Assembly: GCA_945948515.1 (NCBI GenBank)
Contig: CAMFBH010000001.1
Coordinates: 62,001-126,000 of the forward strand
Length of the DNA: 64,000 bases
DNA from: an uncultured Clostridia bacterium
GTDB taxonomy: Bacteria > Bacillota > Clostridia > Oscillospirales > Acutalibacteraceae
Direction of reading: 5' to 3'
The position numbers and the translations under genes were made by a program. Numbering within the stretch: position 1 is the first letter of the stretch; the number at the start of each line of letters is the position of its first letter. Shown one piece after another: positions 20,827 to 29,180 of the stretch. Below the pieces are notes generated by a model. It was not told the DNA's origin and did not search any database. It saw only the letters and a list, made by a program, of their open reading frames with translations.

Positions 20827-21132
20827 TTACGCTTTAATGGATGTGATTTCAACCTTTGTGTAAGGCTGACGGTGACCCATTTTGCGTTTTTCGTTTTTCT
20901 TGGGCTTGTAGGTGAAAACAGTGATTTTCTTGCCTTTGCCGTTTTTAAGAGCCTTGCCTGTAACCTTTGCCTTTGCGGCATCAGCACCTGCTGCGAAGCC
21001 CTTATCTGTGCTTACGGCAACAACATCAAAGTTGATTTTGTCGTTTTCTTTAACATCGAGCTTCTCAACATAAAGAACATCGCCCTCTTCAACCTTGTAC
21101 TGCTTTCCGCCTGTTACGATAACAGCGTACAT
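20827..21132 (-). CDS. rplU: 50S ribosomal protein bL21
   Basis: A 101-residue bL21, a large-subunit protein binding 23S rRNA. It begins MYAVIVTGGKQYKVEEGDVLYVEKL and ends with KRKMGHRQPYTKVEI, the family's C-terminal signature. AAGGAAGG precedes the ATG. It is the first gene of rplU-prp-rpmA and is preceded by a structured leader and a strong promoter. Confidence 0.97.
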   Translation of the reverse strand: MYAVIVTGGKQYKVEEGDVLYVEKLDVKENDKINFDVVAVSTDKGFAAGADAAKAKVTGKALKNGKGKKITVFTYKPKKNEKRKMGHRQPYTKVEITSIKA

Positions 21133-21210
21133 GGACTTTACCTTCCTTTATTCAGACTCGCTATACGGGGCGGAGCATTGTGCTCACTTAGGGTGCCCAT
21201 AATAAGCGGC
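21133..21210 (-). ncRNA. Probable L21 leader (cis-regulatory RNA)
   Basis: The transcript between the promoter and rplU can form a hairpin GAGC-acaat-GCTC (21185-21173 on the minus strand) flanked by GGGC/GCCCC-like runs. The position and size fit the L21 leader described in Firmicutes, thought to mediate feedback by a ribosomal protein. A covariance search was not possible. Confidence 0.55.
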
Positions 21211-21216
21211 TTAACA

Positions 21217-21244
21217 ATTATATCACAAATATAATAAATGTCAA
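21217..21244 (-). promoter_or_regulatory. Promoter of rplU-prp-rpmA
   Basis: On the minus strand a perfect TTGACA (21244-21239), a 16-base spacer, then a perfect TATAAT (21222-21217). It lies directly beside the flippase stop. Confidence 0.8.
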
Positions 21245-21251
21245 GTAAAAA

Positions 21252-22838
21252 TCAGCAAAGCCTGTTCATTATTTTAACAACGCCGTTTTTTAGCCTTTCT
21301 CCAAACGGGTTAAGCAGCTTGCTGATAATGGGGATAAGCATTTTTATAAGCGATGAAAACTCGGGTGATTTTCTGTAAATAACAAACAAAGCGGTGTTTG
21401 GAATTATTATACAAATGATTGCCCTTAGAATGAGCGTTAAAATAAGTGAATCGAAAATAACATAATGAACGGCAAAAACACACACCGCACTCAAAGAAAG
21501 CGCAAGCAGGCTGTATTTGAGTAAGCTTTCAACATATTGCTTCGGACTTGTGCAAAAAACTGTTGAGAAAAGATTTTTTATAAGCCACGGCATGCCCACT
21601 ACAACAACGCTCGCTATCGTTGAAATAAGTATTCCGTAAAAACCGAAGCTATTAACCATAAGTAAGTTCAGGCAAAGATTTGTAAGCGAGGTTATCAAAG
21701 GTCTGAATCTATCCTGATGCCAAATTCCCGATGCGTCTTTATATGCAAACAGAACCGTTTGCATAACGGAAATGAAAAAGTAAACGCAAAAGGTTATAAC
21801 CATTCCATATGGGAGCATATTCTTTTTGCCAACCCAAAGCTGAATAAACGGCTGATAAAGGCAGGCAAAGCAGCAGGTACAGAAAATTCCTATCCACGCA
21901 AACAGAAAGCTGAACTTTTTTAAATCATTGTAGTTCTTTTCCTTGCTTTCCGTAACAATGCTGTTCCCTATTCCCGAACGACTTGAAGCCGTAATAACAG
22001 TTATAAATCCCATAACGGCATTCATTATGAAATAATAGTTTTGGTAAACGGCAAGCTGGGAAAGGCCCATAAATGCTGAAATAACAACAGTGTCTGATGC
22101 ACTGCTGATAATAAATCCGATTTTTGATGTAAATAAATCCCGCACTCTTCGGTTGATTGTGTCCGTTTCTTCCTTTGACAGCTTTCCCTTAGCTTTATAC
22201 TGCGGATAAAGCCTGTCAACAACAAGCGCCGTTACTATGTTATTTATAACAGTAAACGCCATTGTTACCATAACATATGCATAGTAATTCTTAAAAACCA
22301 AAAGAACCAAAAACTGCAAAATATAGTTTACCGTGTTAACACCGTATCCGATTTTATCTGAAATATCATTCCTTTGATGAACATTCAATAAACAGTTCTT
22401 ATACGCAAAAAGCCAATAGGAAAGAACCGTAACAAAAAGGTTCATATAATAGAGAACATAAAGGTTAATATCGCTCGGCAAATCGCGTTTGATAAGGTAC
22501 GGCAAAAACGGGGTTAAAGCCGCTCCGATTATAAGAATCGCAAAGCCTATAACTCGGTAATAAATTTTATAAAGGCGCATAAGCGCACAAATTTTTTCGG
22601 TATCGTCATTCGCTAAGGGCTCATACATACTGAACACAAGAGCCGAGCCCACGCCGAGCTCCGCAAGGTTAAGAACGGTGAGGATTGAAGTGAAAAGACT
22701 GCTGAGTCCCGCATACTCCATTCCGAGAAGATAAATAATTGCCGTTCTCATTAAAAACGGAACAAGAAGATTATAAATCTTTGTTATTGAACCGAAAATA
22801 ACATTTCTAAAGGTATTTTTGCTTCTTTCTAATTTCAT
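21252..22838 (-). CDS. Wzx-like polysaccharide flippase (MOP superfamily)
   Basis: A 528-residue integral membrane protein with about 14 hydrophobic helices, resembling O-antigen/teichoic-type flippases that move lipid-linked oligosaccharides across the membrane. The opening KNTFRNVIFGSITKIYNLLVPFLMRTAIIYLLG and GLSSLFTSILTVLNLAELGVGSALVFSMYEPLA match the Wzx-type N-terminus (GLxxLFxxILxxLxLxELG). No glycosyltransferases flank it, so its cargo is unknown; the sugar transferase at 6392-7009 could share a pathway, which is speculation. It is a single gene with its own TTGAAT-17-TATAAT promoter, and is followed at once by the rplU promoter. Confidence 0.85.
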   Translation of the reverse strand: MKLERSKNTFRNVIFGSITKIYNLLVPFLMRTAIIYLLGMEYAGLSSLFTSILTVLNLAELGVGSALVFSMYEPLANDDTEKICALMRLYKIYYRVIGFAILIIGAALTPFLPYLIKRDLPSDINLYVLYYMNLFVTVLSYWLFAYKNCLLNVHQRNDISDKIGYGVNTVNYILQFLVLLVFKNYYAYVMVTMAFTVINNIVTALVVDRLYPQYKAKGKLSKEETDTINRRVRDLFTSKIGFIISSASDTVVISAFMGLSQLAVYQNYYFIMNAVMGFITVITASSRSGIGNSIVTESKEKNYNDLKKFSFLFAWIGIFCTCCFACLYQPFIQLWVGKKNMLPYGMVITFCVYFFISVMQTVLFAYKDASGIWHQDRFRPLITSLTNLCLNLLMVNSFGFYGILISTIASVVVVGMPWLIKNLFSTVFCTSPKQYVESLLKYSLLALSLSAVCVFAVHYVIFDSLILTLILRAIICIIIPNTALFVIYRKSPEFSSLIKMLIPIISKLLNPFGERLKNGVVKIMNRLC

Positions 22839-22897
22839 AAAATCTAATAACCACGGCTTAAATTTTTCAGCCGATGTCCTTTTATGTAGTTGAAAAC

Positions 22898-22926
22898 ATT
22901 ATATCATTTTCGATATAAATATTCAA
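22898..22926 (-). promoter_or_regulatory. Promoter of the flippase gene
   Basis: On the minus strand TTGAAT (22926-22921), a 17-base spacer, a perfect TATAAT (22903-22898), 60 bases before the start codon. Confidence 0.65.
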
Positions 22927-22963
22927 TAAAATTTGCGCCTTGAATAATTATAAAAATTTACTC

Positions 22964-22992
22964 TTTACAAATAATAATTTATGTGCTATAAT
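22964..22992 (+). promoter_or_regulatory. Promoter of rpsO-pnp
   Basis: TTTACA (22964-22969), a 17-base spacer, a perfect TATAAT (22987-22992). It is divergent from the flippase promoter. Confidence 0.7.
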
Positions 22993-22998
22993 TTCAAG

Positions 22999-23088
22999 GC
23001 TGACTACGGATTACTCGGTTTGGGGTTCAAGCCCTTTAGGGAATCACCTATCCCCAATCTGTGTTTTCCGACTATCGGCAAATAAATT
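22999..23088 (+). promoter_or_regulatory. Structured rpsO leader (possible S15 autoregulation site)
   Basis: The roughly 100-base leader before rpsO contains a stem TTGGGG/CCCCAA (23020-23025 with 23052-23057), an inner CCCT/AGGG and a second hairpin CCGA/TCGG near 23068-23078. In several Firmicutes S15 represses its own mRNA through such leaders. Pairing is seen; regulation is inferred. Confidence 0.45.
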
Positions 23089-23105
23089 AAACGAGGTGAA
23101 AATAA

Positions 23106-23378
23106 ATGACTAACGAGGAAAAACAGGCTATCATCAAAGAGTTTGCCACTCACGAGGGTGACACAGGCTCACCTGAGGTTCAGGTTGCAGTTCTTACAAG
23201 AAGAATTAACGAGCTCACCGAGCATCTCAAGGTTCATAAGAAAGACCATCACTCAAGAAGAGGTCTTCTTAAAATGGTAGGTCACAGAAGAAACCTTCTT
23301 GCATATCTTCAGAAGAAGGATATCGAAAGATACCGTACTCTTATTGCAAAGCTCGGCATCCGTGACACAATCAGATAA
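23106..23378 (+). CDS. rpsO: 30S ribosomal protein uS15
   Basis: A 90-residue uS15, which binds 16S rRNA helices in the platform. Typical blocks are visible: [53 protein letters not shown] and the ending IRDTIR. CGAGGTG lies eight bases before the ATG. It is followed by a hairpin terminator and then pnp, the same order as in many bacteria including E. coli. Confidence 0.98.
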   Translation: MTNEEKQAIIKEFATHEGDTGSPEVQVAVLTRRINELTEHLKVHKKDHHSRRGLLKMVGHRRNLLAYLQKKDIERYRTLIAKLGIRDTIR

Positions 23379-23384
23379 GCAATT

Positions 23385-23416
23385 AAGCAGATGACGGCTT
23401 TTGCCGCCGTCTGCTT
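23385..23416 (+). terminator. Hairpin terminator after rpsO
   Basis: Stem AAGCAGA..CGGC/GCCG..TCTGCTT with TTTT loop, then TTGTGTTTTTT. Partial read-through could supply pnp. Confidence 0.75.
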
Positions 23417-23431
23417 TTGTGTTTTTTAATC

Positions 23432-23517
23432 CCGTAGGAGAGGCGGTGTTAGTGATAAACTGAGTTCGTTTTATATTTGAAAGCGGGCTGAGTTTATTAC
23501 TAAGCCACCTCCTTCGG
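23432..23517 (+). promoter_or_regulatory. Long hairpin in the pnp leader
   Basis: The arm 23432-23464 and the arm 23488-23517 are largely complementary: an upper stem with AGTGATAAACTGAG opposite CTGAGTTTATTACT (one mismatch) and a lower stem with AGGAG opposite CTCCT, around a 23-base loop. Such a long duplex in front of pnp resembles the RNase III-processed leader by which E. coli PNPase controls its own mRNA. The structure is seen in sequence; the mechanism is inference. Confidence 0.55.
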
Positions 23518-23551
23518 ATTATCAAAATAATTAAAGAAAGAGGTAAAAAAG

Positions 23552-25744
23552 ATGTTTTTCAAAAACTTCAAAAAATGGGAAACCGAGCTTGCCGGCAGAA
23601 AATTAACACTTGAAACCGGCAAAATGGCAGGTCTTGCAAACGCTTCTATTATGGCTCGCTACGGCGAAACAGAGGTTCTTTGCAATGTTACCGCATCCGC
23701 AAAGCCTCGCGAGGGAGTTGATTTCTTCCCGCTCAGCGTTGACTTTGAAGAAAAAATGTATTCAGTAGGCAGAATTCCCGGCTCATTCCAGAGAAGAGAG
23801 AGCCGCCCCAGCGAAAAGGCAATCCTTGCTTCACGCTGTATAGACAGACCTATCCGTCCGCTTTTCCCCAAGGATATGCGTAACGACTGCTCGGTTGTTG
23901 CAACCGTTATGTCTGTTGACCCCGACTGTAGCCCCGAAATCACCGCAATGATTGGTGTTTCCGCTGCAATCGCAATTTCCGATATCCCGTGGGACGGTCC
24001 CATAAGCGGCGTAAGCGTTGGTCTTGTTGACGGCGAAATTGTTATCAACCCCACTCTTGAGCAGAGAGCCAAGAGCGATTTGAACCTTACCGTTGCTTCA
24101 ACCGCAGACCTTGTTGCAATGATTGAAGCAGGCGGAAACGAAATCCCCGACGACCTTATGTTTGATGCTATTATGGCAGGTCACGAGGAAAACAAAAAGA
24201 TAGTTAAATTCATTCAGGGAATCGTTGATGAAATCGGAAAGCCGAAATTCACATTTGAATCAAGCAATCCCGATCCCGAAATTATGGCTGAAATCGAGGA
24301 TTTCTGCATTGAAGATGTTAAAAAAGCCCTTGATACAGACGATAAGCTCGTACGCGACGAGGCTCTTCTTCCTATTTATGCAGCAGTTCACGAGAAGTTC
24401 GACGAGCGCTTTGAAGGCTGTGAAGAAAAGCTTGATGAAATTATGTACCTTGTTCAGAAGCATGTTGTTCGCTCATGGCTTAAGGACGAGCATAAGAGAG
24501 TTGACGGCAGAGGAATAGACGAAATCCGTCCGCTCAATGCCGAGGTTGACCTTCTTTCAAGAGTTCACGGCTCGGGTATGTTCACAAGAGGTCAGACTCA
24601 GGTGCTCTCAATCACAACACTCGGTCCCATGAACGACTGTCAGCTTCTTGACGGTATCGACGAGCAGACCGAAAAGAGATATATTCATCACTACAATTTC
24701 CCCAGCTATTCCGTTGGAGAAACAAAGCCCTCAAGAGGACCCGGACGCCGTGAAATCGGACACGGAGCTCTTGCAGAAAAGGCTCTTCTCCCCGTTATCC
24801 CTTCAGTTGATGAATTCCCCTACGCTATCCGCGTAGTATCCGAGGTTCTTTCATCAAACGGCTCAACCTCACAGGGCTCAATCTGCGGCTCAACTCTTTC
24901 ACTTATGGCGGCAGGCGTTCCGATTAAGGCTCCCGTTGCAGGTATCAGCTGCGGACTTATCACCGGTGACGAAGGCGTTTACGGCGACTTTATGACAATG
25001 GTTGATATTCAGGGACTTGAAGATTTCTACGGCGATATGGACTTTAAGGTTGCCGGAACCAAGAAGGGTATTACTGCAATTCAGATGGACCTCAAGGTTC
25101 ACGGACTTACCCCCGAAATCATTAAAGAGGCATTTGCTAAAACAAACAAAGCAAGAAACTATATTCTTGATGAAATTATGCTTCCCGTTATTTCCGAGCC
25201 GAGAGCAGAGCTCAGCAAGTACGCTCCCAAAATGCTCACAACTCAAATCAGCCCCGAAAAAATCGGAGATGTTATCGGTAAGGGCGGAAAGGTTATTCAG
25301 GAAATCCAAACTGAATGCGACTGCAAAATCAACATTGAAGAGGACGGAAGAGTTTATATAAGCGCTATTGATATTGACAATGCAAAGCGTGCATTAACTC
25401 TTGTTGAAACAATCGCAAAGGATCCCGAAATCGGCGCATTCTACAACGGCGTTGTTACAAGAATCATGAACTTCGGCGCATTTGTTGAAATTGCTCCCGG
25501 AAAAGAGGGCATGGTTCACATTTCAAAGCTTGATGTTAAGAGAACCGAAAAGGTTGAGGATGTTGTTAATGTAGGCGATTCCATCGTTGTTAAGGTTATT
25601 GAAATCGACGACCAGGGCAGAATTAACCTTTCAAGGCGCGACGCACTTATTGAGCTTGAGGGAATGACTCCCGAAGACGACGGTGCAGATTCTCAGCCGA
25701 GAAGACCGAGAAGAGATAATCACCACCGCTCTCACAGAGATTAA
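23552..25744 (+). CDS. pnp: Polynucleotide phosphorylase
   Basis: A 730-residue PNPase, a 3'-5' phosphorolytic exoribonuclease of RNA decay. Two RNase PH-like cores are visible (first: VTASAKPREGVDFFPLSVDFEEKMY; second: VDGRGIDEIRPL, FTRGQTQVLSITTLG, HHYNFPSYSVGETKPSRGPGRREIGHG). The KH domain (SPEKIGDVIGKGGKVIQEI, about 568-586) and S1 domain (GVVTRIMNFGAFVEIAPGKEGMVHIS, about 635-660) follow, with a short basic, Arg/His-rich tail. Catalytic Asp is in IQMDLKVHGL. AGAGGT precedes the ATG. The leader contains a long hairpin; the gene ends at a strong terminator. Confidence 0.98.
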   Translation: MFFKNFKKWETELAGRKLTLETGKMAGLANASIMARYGETEVLCNVTASAKPREGVDFFPLSVDFEEKMYSVGRIPGSFQRRESRPSEKAILASRCIDRPIRPLFPKDMRNDCSVVATVMSVDPDCSPEITAMIGVSAAIAISDIPWDGPISGVSVGLVDGEIVINPTLEQRAKSDLNLTVASTADLVAMIEAGGNEIPDDLMFDAIMAGHEENKKIVKFIQGIVDEIGKPKFTFESSNPDPEIMAEIEDFCIEDVKKALDTDDKLVRDEALLPIYAAVHEKFDERFEGCEEKLDEIMYLVQKHVVRSWLKDEHKRVDGRGIDEIRPLNAEVDLLSRVHGSGMFTRGQTQVLSITTLGPMNDCQLLDGIDEQTEKRYIHHYNFPSYSVGETKPSRGPGRREIGHGALAEKALLPVIPSVDEFPYAIRVVSEVLSSNGSTSQGSICGSTLSLMAAGVPIKAPVAGISCGLITGDEGVYGDFMTMVDIQGLEDFYGDMDFKVAGTKKGITAIQMDLKVHGLTPEIIKEAFAKTNKARNYILDEIMLPVISEPRAELSKYAPKMLTTQISPEKIGDVIGKGGKVIQEIQTECDCKINIEEDGRVYISAIDIDNAKRALTLVETIAKDPEIGAFYNGVVTRIMNFGAFVEIAPGKEGMVHISKLDVKRTEKVEDVVNVGDSIVVKVIEIDDQGRINLSRRDALIELEGMTPEDDGADSQPRRPRRDNHHRSHRD

Positions 25745-25755
25745 TAAAACAGGAT

Positions 25756-25790
25756 AAAAAACGGCTTCGTTAAAACGAAGCCGTTTTTTT
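25756..25790. terminator. Bidirectional terminator between pnp and luxS
   Basis: AAAAAACGGCTTCGTT AA AACGAAGCCGTTTTTTT: a perfect stem with A run on one side and T run on the other, between converging genes; it touches the luxS stop codon. Confidence 0.9.
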
Positions 25791-26265
25791 ATTCATCTGT
25801 TTTTTCAGCAACGGGATATTTTAAATCCTCTTTTGTCCAATCCTTAATAATCTCGAGGAATTTTCTGGATTCCTCCTTCGCCTGGGGAAGATTATGGTCA
25901 AGGCAGTTTCCGCATTCCTTAGGTGAACAGCCGGGGATTTTCCCCCAATACTCCGCAATGTATTCAAAAGCCTCCTTGATTAGGTTAACCGAATATGCAT
26001 CGGTAAGGCTCCTTGTTAAGAAGTAAAAACCCGTTCTGCAACCCATAGGTCCGAAATAAATAATATTATCTCCGAACTCGGTATTTCTCACATAGGTTGC
26101 AAAAAGATGCTCAATGGTGTGCATTGCGGCATTTGTCATAACCGGCTCGCGGTTGGGCTCTCTCATTCTTATATCGTAGGTTGTTATATCCTCATCTATG
26201 CGTGAAATATAAATTCCCTTTTTTAAAATATTGTGATCAATCTGAAAGCTCGGTATTGTTTTCAC
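25789..26265 (-). CDS. luxS: S-ribosylhomocysteine lyase LuxS
   Basis: A 158-residue LuxS, which splits S-ribosylhomocysteine into homocysteine and DPD, the precursor of autoinducer-2. The metal site HTIEH (HxxEH, about residues 53-57) and the later Cys in GCSPKECGNCLDHNL give the His-His-Cys ligand set, and the catalytic Cys lies in GPMGCRTGFYF. The N-terminus lacks no conserved part: SFQIDHNILKKGIYISR is standard. Its start overlaps the stop of the phospholipase C-like gene by four bases. No pfs/mtnN is next to it. Confidence 0.96.
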   Translation of the reverse strand: MKTIPSFQIDHNILKKGIYISRIDEDITTYDIRMREPNREPVMTNAAMHTIEHLFATYVRNTEFGDNIIYFGPMGCRTGFYFLTRSLTDAYSVNLIKEAFEYIAEYWGKIPGCSPKECGNCLDHNLPQAKEESRKFLEIIKDWTKEDLKYPVAEKTDE

Positions 26266-27188
26266 TTAACTTCAACTCCTGTTAAAAATCCTTTGTTTTC
26301 GGTAACCTCGCCTGCGCTCATTTCTCCTGCAAGCATTTTATAAAACCCGCAGATGAGCTCACGGCAATCCTGCTTTGCAAGCTCATAGAGATCAAGAAAG
26401 CTCTCGTTTCTCTTAAGGCTGTCGTAGGGCGAGCACCAAAGCTCATTATTTATATTAGCATATTTTTTTGCTTTTTCCAAGTCCTTCTCTCGAAACATTG
26501 CAGAAACGCGAAAGCCCTTTGAAAACGGGTACGCAATGCTCTCTGCCGCATAAACCGCGCCTTTAACTATTCCGTGCCTGTCGCACAGAACCGACTGAAG
26601 CCTTGCCGTGTCGCGAAAGGCCTGCAAGCAGCGTTCCTGTGAAATATTGATTTTCAAAGCTTCGCTTGAAACCGTGCTTAAGGTATTTGCACATTCATTA
26701 AGAATTACCTTTTCATTAGGAAGCGTTTTGCAGGTATCAAAGCATTCGGGATGCTCAATGCCGAAGCGCTCCGACAAAACAAGCAAATCCATCGACAGCT
26801 CAACAACATTGTGTGCCGAAAACGGATGGAGCGACGGATAATCTCTAAGCACTTTTTCCTGAAATGAATAAACATAGGGGTGGCACATACGGTCGAGTGA
26901 ATAATGCGTAATAAAGCCTATAATATAGCTTTTTTCAATATCACTGCCGTTTTTAAAAGCATTTCCGAGGCTTTCAAATATAAGCGAGGGCTTTTCTCTG
27001 TGAATTGCGCTCCCCTGCTTTCTAAGGGATTTTCCGGGCACGGCGCACAAAATTCTGTGGAAGAAAAAAACATCCGGACCCTGTGCTCCCAGCAGATACG
27101 CCTGCTCATTTAATTTAAAATCCAACTCTTTTTGAATGCCCTGCACCGTCTCACAGGCAAAGGCATAGTGTGTTGAAAAAGCGGGCAT
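26262..27188 (-). CDS. Zinc-dependent phospholipase C family protein
   Basis: A 308-residue protein of the zinc-dependent phospholipase C/S1-P1 nuclease-like family (PF00882). Expected features are His and Asp ligands: THYAFACE at the N-terminus, LLGAQGPDVFFFHR (about 32-45), GFITHYSLDRMCHPYVYS (HxxxDxxxHP-type motif, about 106-123) and HNVVELSMDLL. There is no signal peptide, so unlike secreted phospholipases it is probably cytosolic; many such housekeeping-context homologues are of unknown function. It sits between rluA-like and luxS genes with overlaps of one and four bases, so the three are translated from one transcript. Confidence 0.82.
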   Translation of the reverse strand: MPAFSTHYAFACETVQGIQKELDFKLNEQAYLLGAQGPDVFFFHRILCAVPGKSLRKQGSAIHREKPSLIFESLGNAFKNGSDIEKSYIIGFITHYSLDRMCHPYVYSFQEKVLRDYPSLHPFSAHNVVELSMDLLVLSERFGIEHPECFDTCKTLPNEKVILNECANTLSTVSSEALKINISQERCLQAFRDTARLQSVLCDRHGIVKGAVYAAESIAYPFSKGFRVSAMFREKDLEKAKKYANINNELWCSPYDSLKRNESFLDLYELAKQDCRELICGFYKMLAGEMSAGEVTENKGFLTGVEVK

Positions 27189-28039
27189 CAGTAAACCAGT
27201 CCTTTAATATCATTATCAAGCTCACAGCTTAAACACATTTCGGTTTCATACACGGGATGAACAAAGCGGATTTCACAGCATTGAAGCGCCTGACGGCTGA
27301 TTTCGGAGCAATCGCCTCCGTAAAGAGAATCTCCGAGAAGCGGAAAGCCGATATGAGAAAGGTGAACCCTTATCTGATGAGTTCTTCCTGTTTCCAATCG
27401 GAGCTTCAAAAGAGCTTTTTCATTTTTCCTTGAAACAACGCTCCAATGCGTTACTGCGCGCTCGCCGTCCTCTCTTACGCACCGCTTTATTATACTGCTG
27501 TTCTCTCTTGCTATCGGTGCATCAACAGTTCCCTCGCTTGGAATTTCGCCCGAAACAACGGCGTAATAATCCTTTTCGATTTTTCCTGCAAGCTTACACG
27601 CCGCAAGCTCATTTTTTGCAATAAGAACAACGCCGCTTGTATCTCTGTCAAGCCTGTAAACGGCGCGAAAGGCGGTATTTTTTTCTTTAATAACAGCAGA
27701 AACTGCATTGGAAAGAGCATCGCCCCTGTGGTTTCTGCTTTCATGAACGGGCATGAACGGCGGCTTATTAACAACTATTATATCGCCGTCCTCATACACA
27801 ATATGCACCTTTGTGTCGGACGGCTCAGGCATTTCCCCGCGATTTTCAATGTTAATTGTTAAAACATCTCCTTCTGAAAGAAGGTCTATCGTTCTTGCGG
27901 GAATACCGTTGAGCAAAATCCCGTTTTCGCTCATTTTCAGCTTTTTTAAAAGAGCCGTTGAAACACCGAAGCCGCGAAGAAAATCCCTTATGCTTTTTTC
28001 GTTTTCATCTTTTCCTGCCGTAAATTCAATAGTTCTCAT
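27188..28039 (-). CDS. RluA-family pseudouridine synthase
   Basis: A 283-residue RNA pseudouridine synthase of the RluA family. An S4-like N-terminal part (SIRDFLRGFGVSTALLKKLK, NGIPARTIDLLSEGDVLTI) is followed by IIVVNKPPFMPVHES and the catalytic block YRLDRDTSGVVLIAKN, with Asp as the nucleophile; the usual HRLD is YRLD here. LETGRTHQIRVHLSHIGFPLLGDSLYGG is the C-terminal signature. The target uridine is not predictable. ATG at 28039 is preferred to a longer frame reaching 28075, because that extension runs through the ilvE terminator hairpin. Its stop shares one base with the next gene. Confidence 0.92.
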   Translation of the reverse strand: MRTIEFTAGKDENEKSIRDFLRGFGVSTALLKKLKMSENGILLNGIPARTIDLLSEGDVLTINIENRGEMPEPSDTKVHIVYEDGDIIVVNKPPFMPVHESRNHRGDALSNAVSAVIKEKNTAFRAVYRLDRDTSGVVLIAKNELAACKLAGKIEKDYYAVVSGEIPSEGTVDAPIARENSSIIKRCVREDGERAVTHWSVVSRKNEKALLKLRLETGRTHQIRVHLSHIGFPLLGDSLYGGDCSEISRQALQCCEIRFVHPVYETEMCLSCELDNDIKGLVY

Positions 28040-28045
28040 ATCTGC

Positions 28046-28079
28046 ATAAAAATTGTGCAGACAAAAAGCCTGCACAATT
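28046..28079 (-). terminator. Terminator of degV-ilvE
   Basis: On the minus strand ATTGTGCAG and CTGCACAAT form a perfect stem followed by TTTTTAT, starting 15 bases after the ilvE stop. It lies immediately upstream of the rluA-like start, whose leader it shapes. Confidence 0.75.
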
Positions 28080-28094
28080 ACTTTTCAATTAAAA

Positions 28095-29156
28095 TTATTT
28101 AACCTTAACGGTCCAGCCCATATTGTCTTCGATTTTACCGAACTGAATTCCGGTGAGAGTATCGTAGAGCCTTTGTGTAAGCTCTCCGGTTTTTCCTCCG
28201 TTAATGGTTACGGTTTCATCCTTATAGGTTAATGCGCCTACGGGGCTGATAACAGCGGCTGTACCTGTTCCGAAAACCTCTTCAAGCTTTCCGTCTTCAG
28301 CGGCTTTCATAACATCGTCTATTGAAAATCTTGTTTCGTTAACCTTATATCCCCAATCCTTGAGGAGCTCAATACAGCTCATTCTTGTGATTCCGGGGAG
28401 AACGGTGCCAACGGTGGGAGCGGTGTAGATTTCTCCGTTCATTTTGAACATAATGTTCATTGAGCCAACTTCCTCAACATACTTTCTCTCAACACCGTCG
28501 AGCCAGAGAACCTGACTGTATCCGAGGTCGTGAGCCTTCTCGCCTGCTGCGATTGAAGCGGCATAGTTACCGCCGCATTTTATGTATCCTGTTCCGCCGG
28601 GGGTTGCACGAACATATTCATCCTCAACATAAATCTTAACGGGATTCATTCCCTCTGCATAATAAGCGCCCGAGGGTGAGCAAATAACCATAAACTTGTA
28701 TTCATCTGCCGCCTTAACTCCGAGAACGGGCTCTGTTGCAATGGTGAAGGGGCGGATGTAAAGGCTGGTGTCGGGCTCTGAGGGAACCCAATCCGCATCA
28801 ACGGCAACAAGCGCCTTGATTGCATCAACAAAATCCTCAACGGGAATTTCGGGAATGCAAAGTCTCTTGTGAGTTGACTGCATACGAAGAGCATTCTTTT
28901 CAGGTCTGAAAAGCTGAATATCGCCGCTTTCTGTGCGATAAGCCTTTAAGCCCTCGAAGCATTCCTGCGCATAGTGAAAAACAAGAGCCGAAGGGTCAAG
29001 CTCAATAGGTGCATAAGGTACAATTCTTGCATTGTGCCAGCCAAGTCCCGTCTTGTAATCCATAACGAACATGTGGTCCGAAAAGATGTGACCGAAGCCG
29101 AGAGCGCCTGTTGGCTTTTGCTTGGGTGTTTTTGTTAATTCGTACTTAATTTGCAT
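28095..29156 (-). CDS. ilvE: Branched-chain amino acid aminotransferase
   Basis: A 353-residue class IV (fold-type IV) PLP aminotransferase that interconverts leucine, isoleucine and valine with their keto acids. GLGWHNARIVPYAPIELDPSALVFHYAQECFEGLKAYR is the typical opening of the longer ilvE subtype. The PLP lysine lies in GTGYIKCGGNYAASIAAGEKA and LWLDGVERKYVEEVGSMNIMF contains the conserved EEVG(T/S)MN block. Its length fits the BCAT type of Gram-positives. AAGGT precedes the ATG; degV ends 24 bases upstream, so they are likely co-transcribed. I see no T-box or leucine-rich leader peptide in front. Confidence 0.95.
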   Translation of the reverse strand: MQIKYELTKTPKQKPTGALGFGHIFSDHMFVMDYKTGLGWHNARIVPYAPIELDPSALVFHYAQECFEGLKAYRTESGDIQLFRPEKNALRMQSTHKRLCIPEIPVEDFVDAIKALVAVDADWVPSEPDTSLYIRPFTIATEPVLGVKAADEYKFMVICSPSGAYYAEGMNPVKIYVEDEYVRATPGGTGYIKCGGNYAASIAAGEKAHDLGYSQVLWLDGVERKYVEEVGSMNIMFKMNGEIYTAPTVGTVLPGITRMSCIELLKDWGYKVNETRFSIDDVMKAAEDGKLEEVFGTGTAAVISPVGALTYKDETVTINGGKTGELTQRLYDTLTGIQFGKIEDNMGWTVKVK

Positions 29157-29180
29157 ATTTATACCTTCTTTAAAAGTTTA

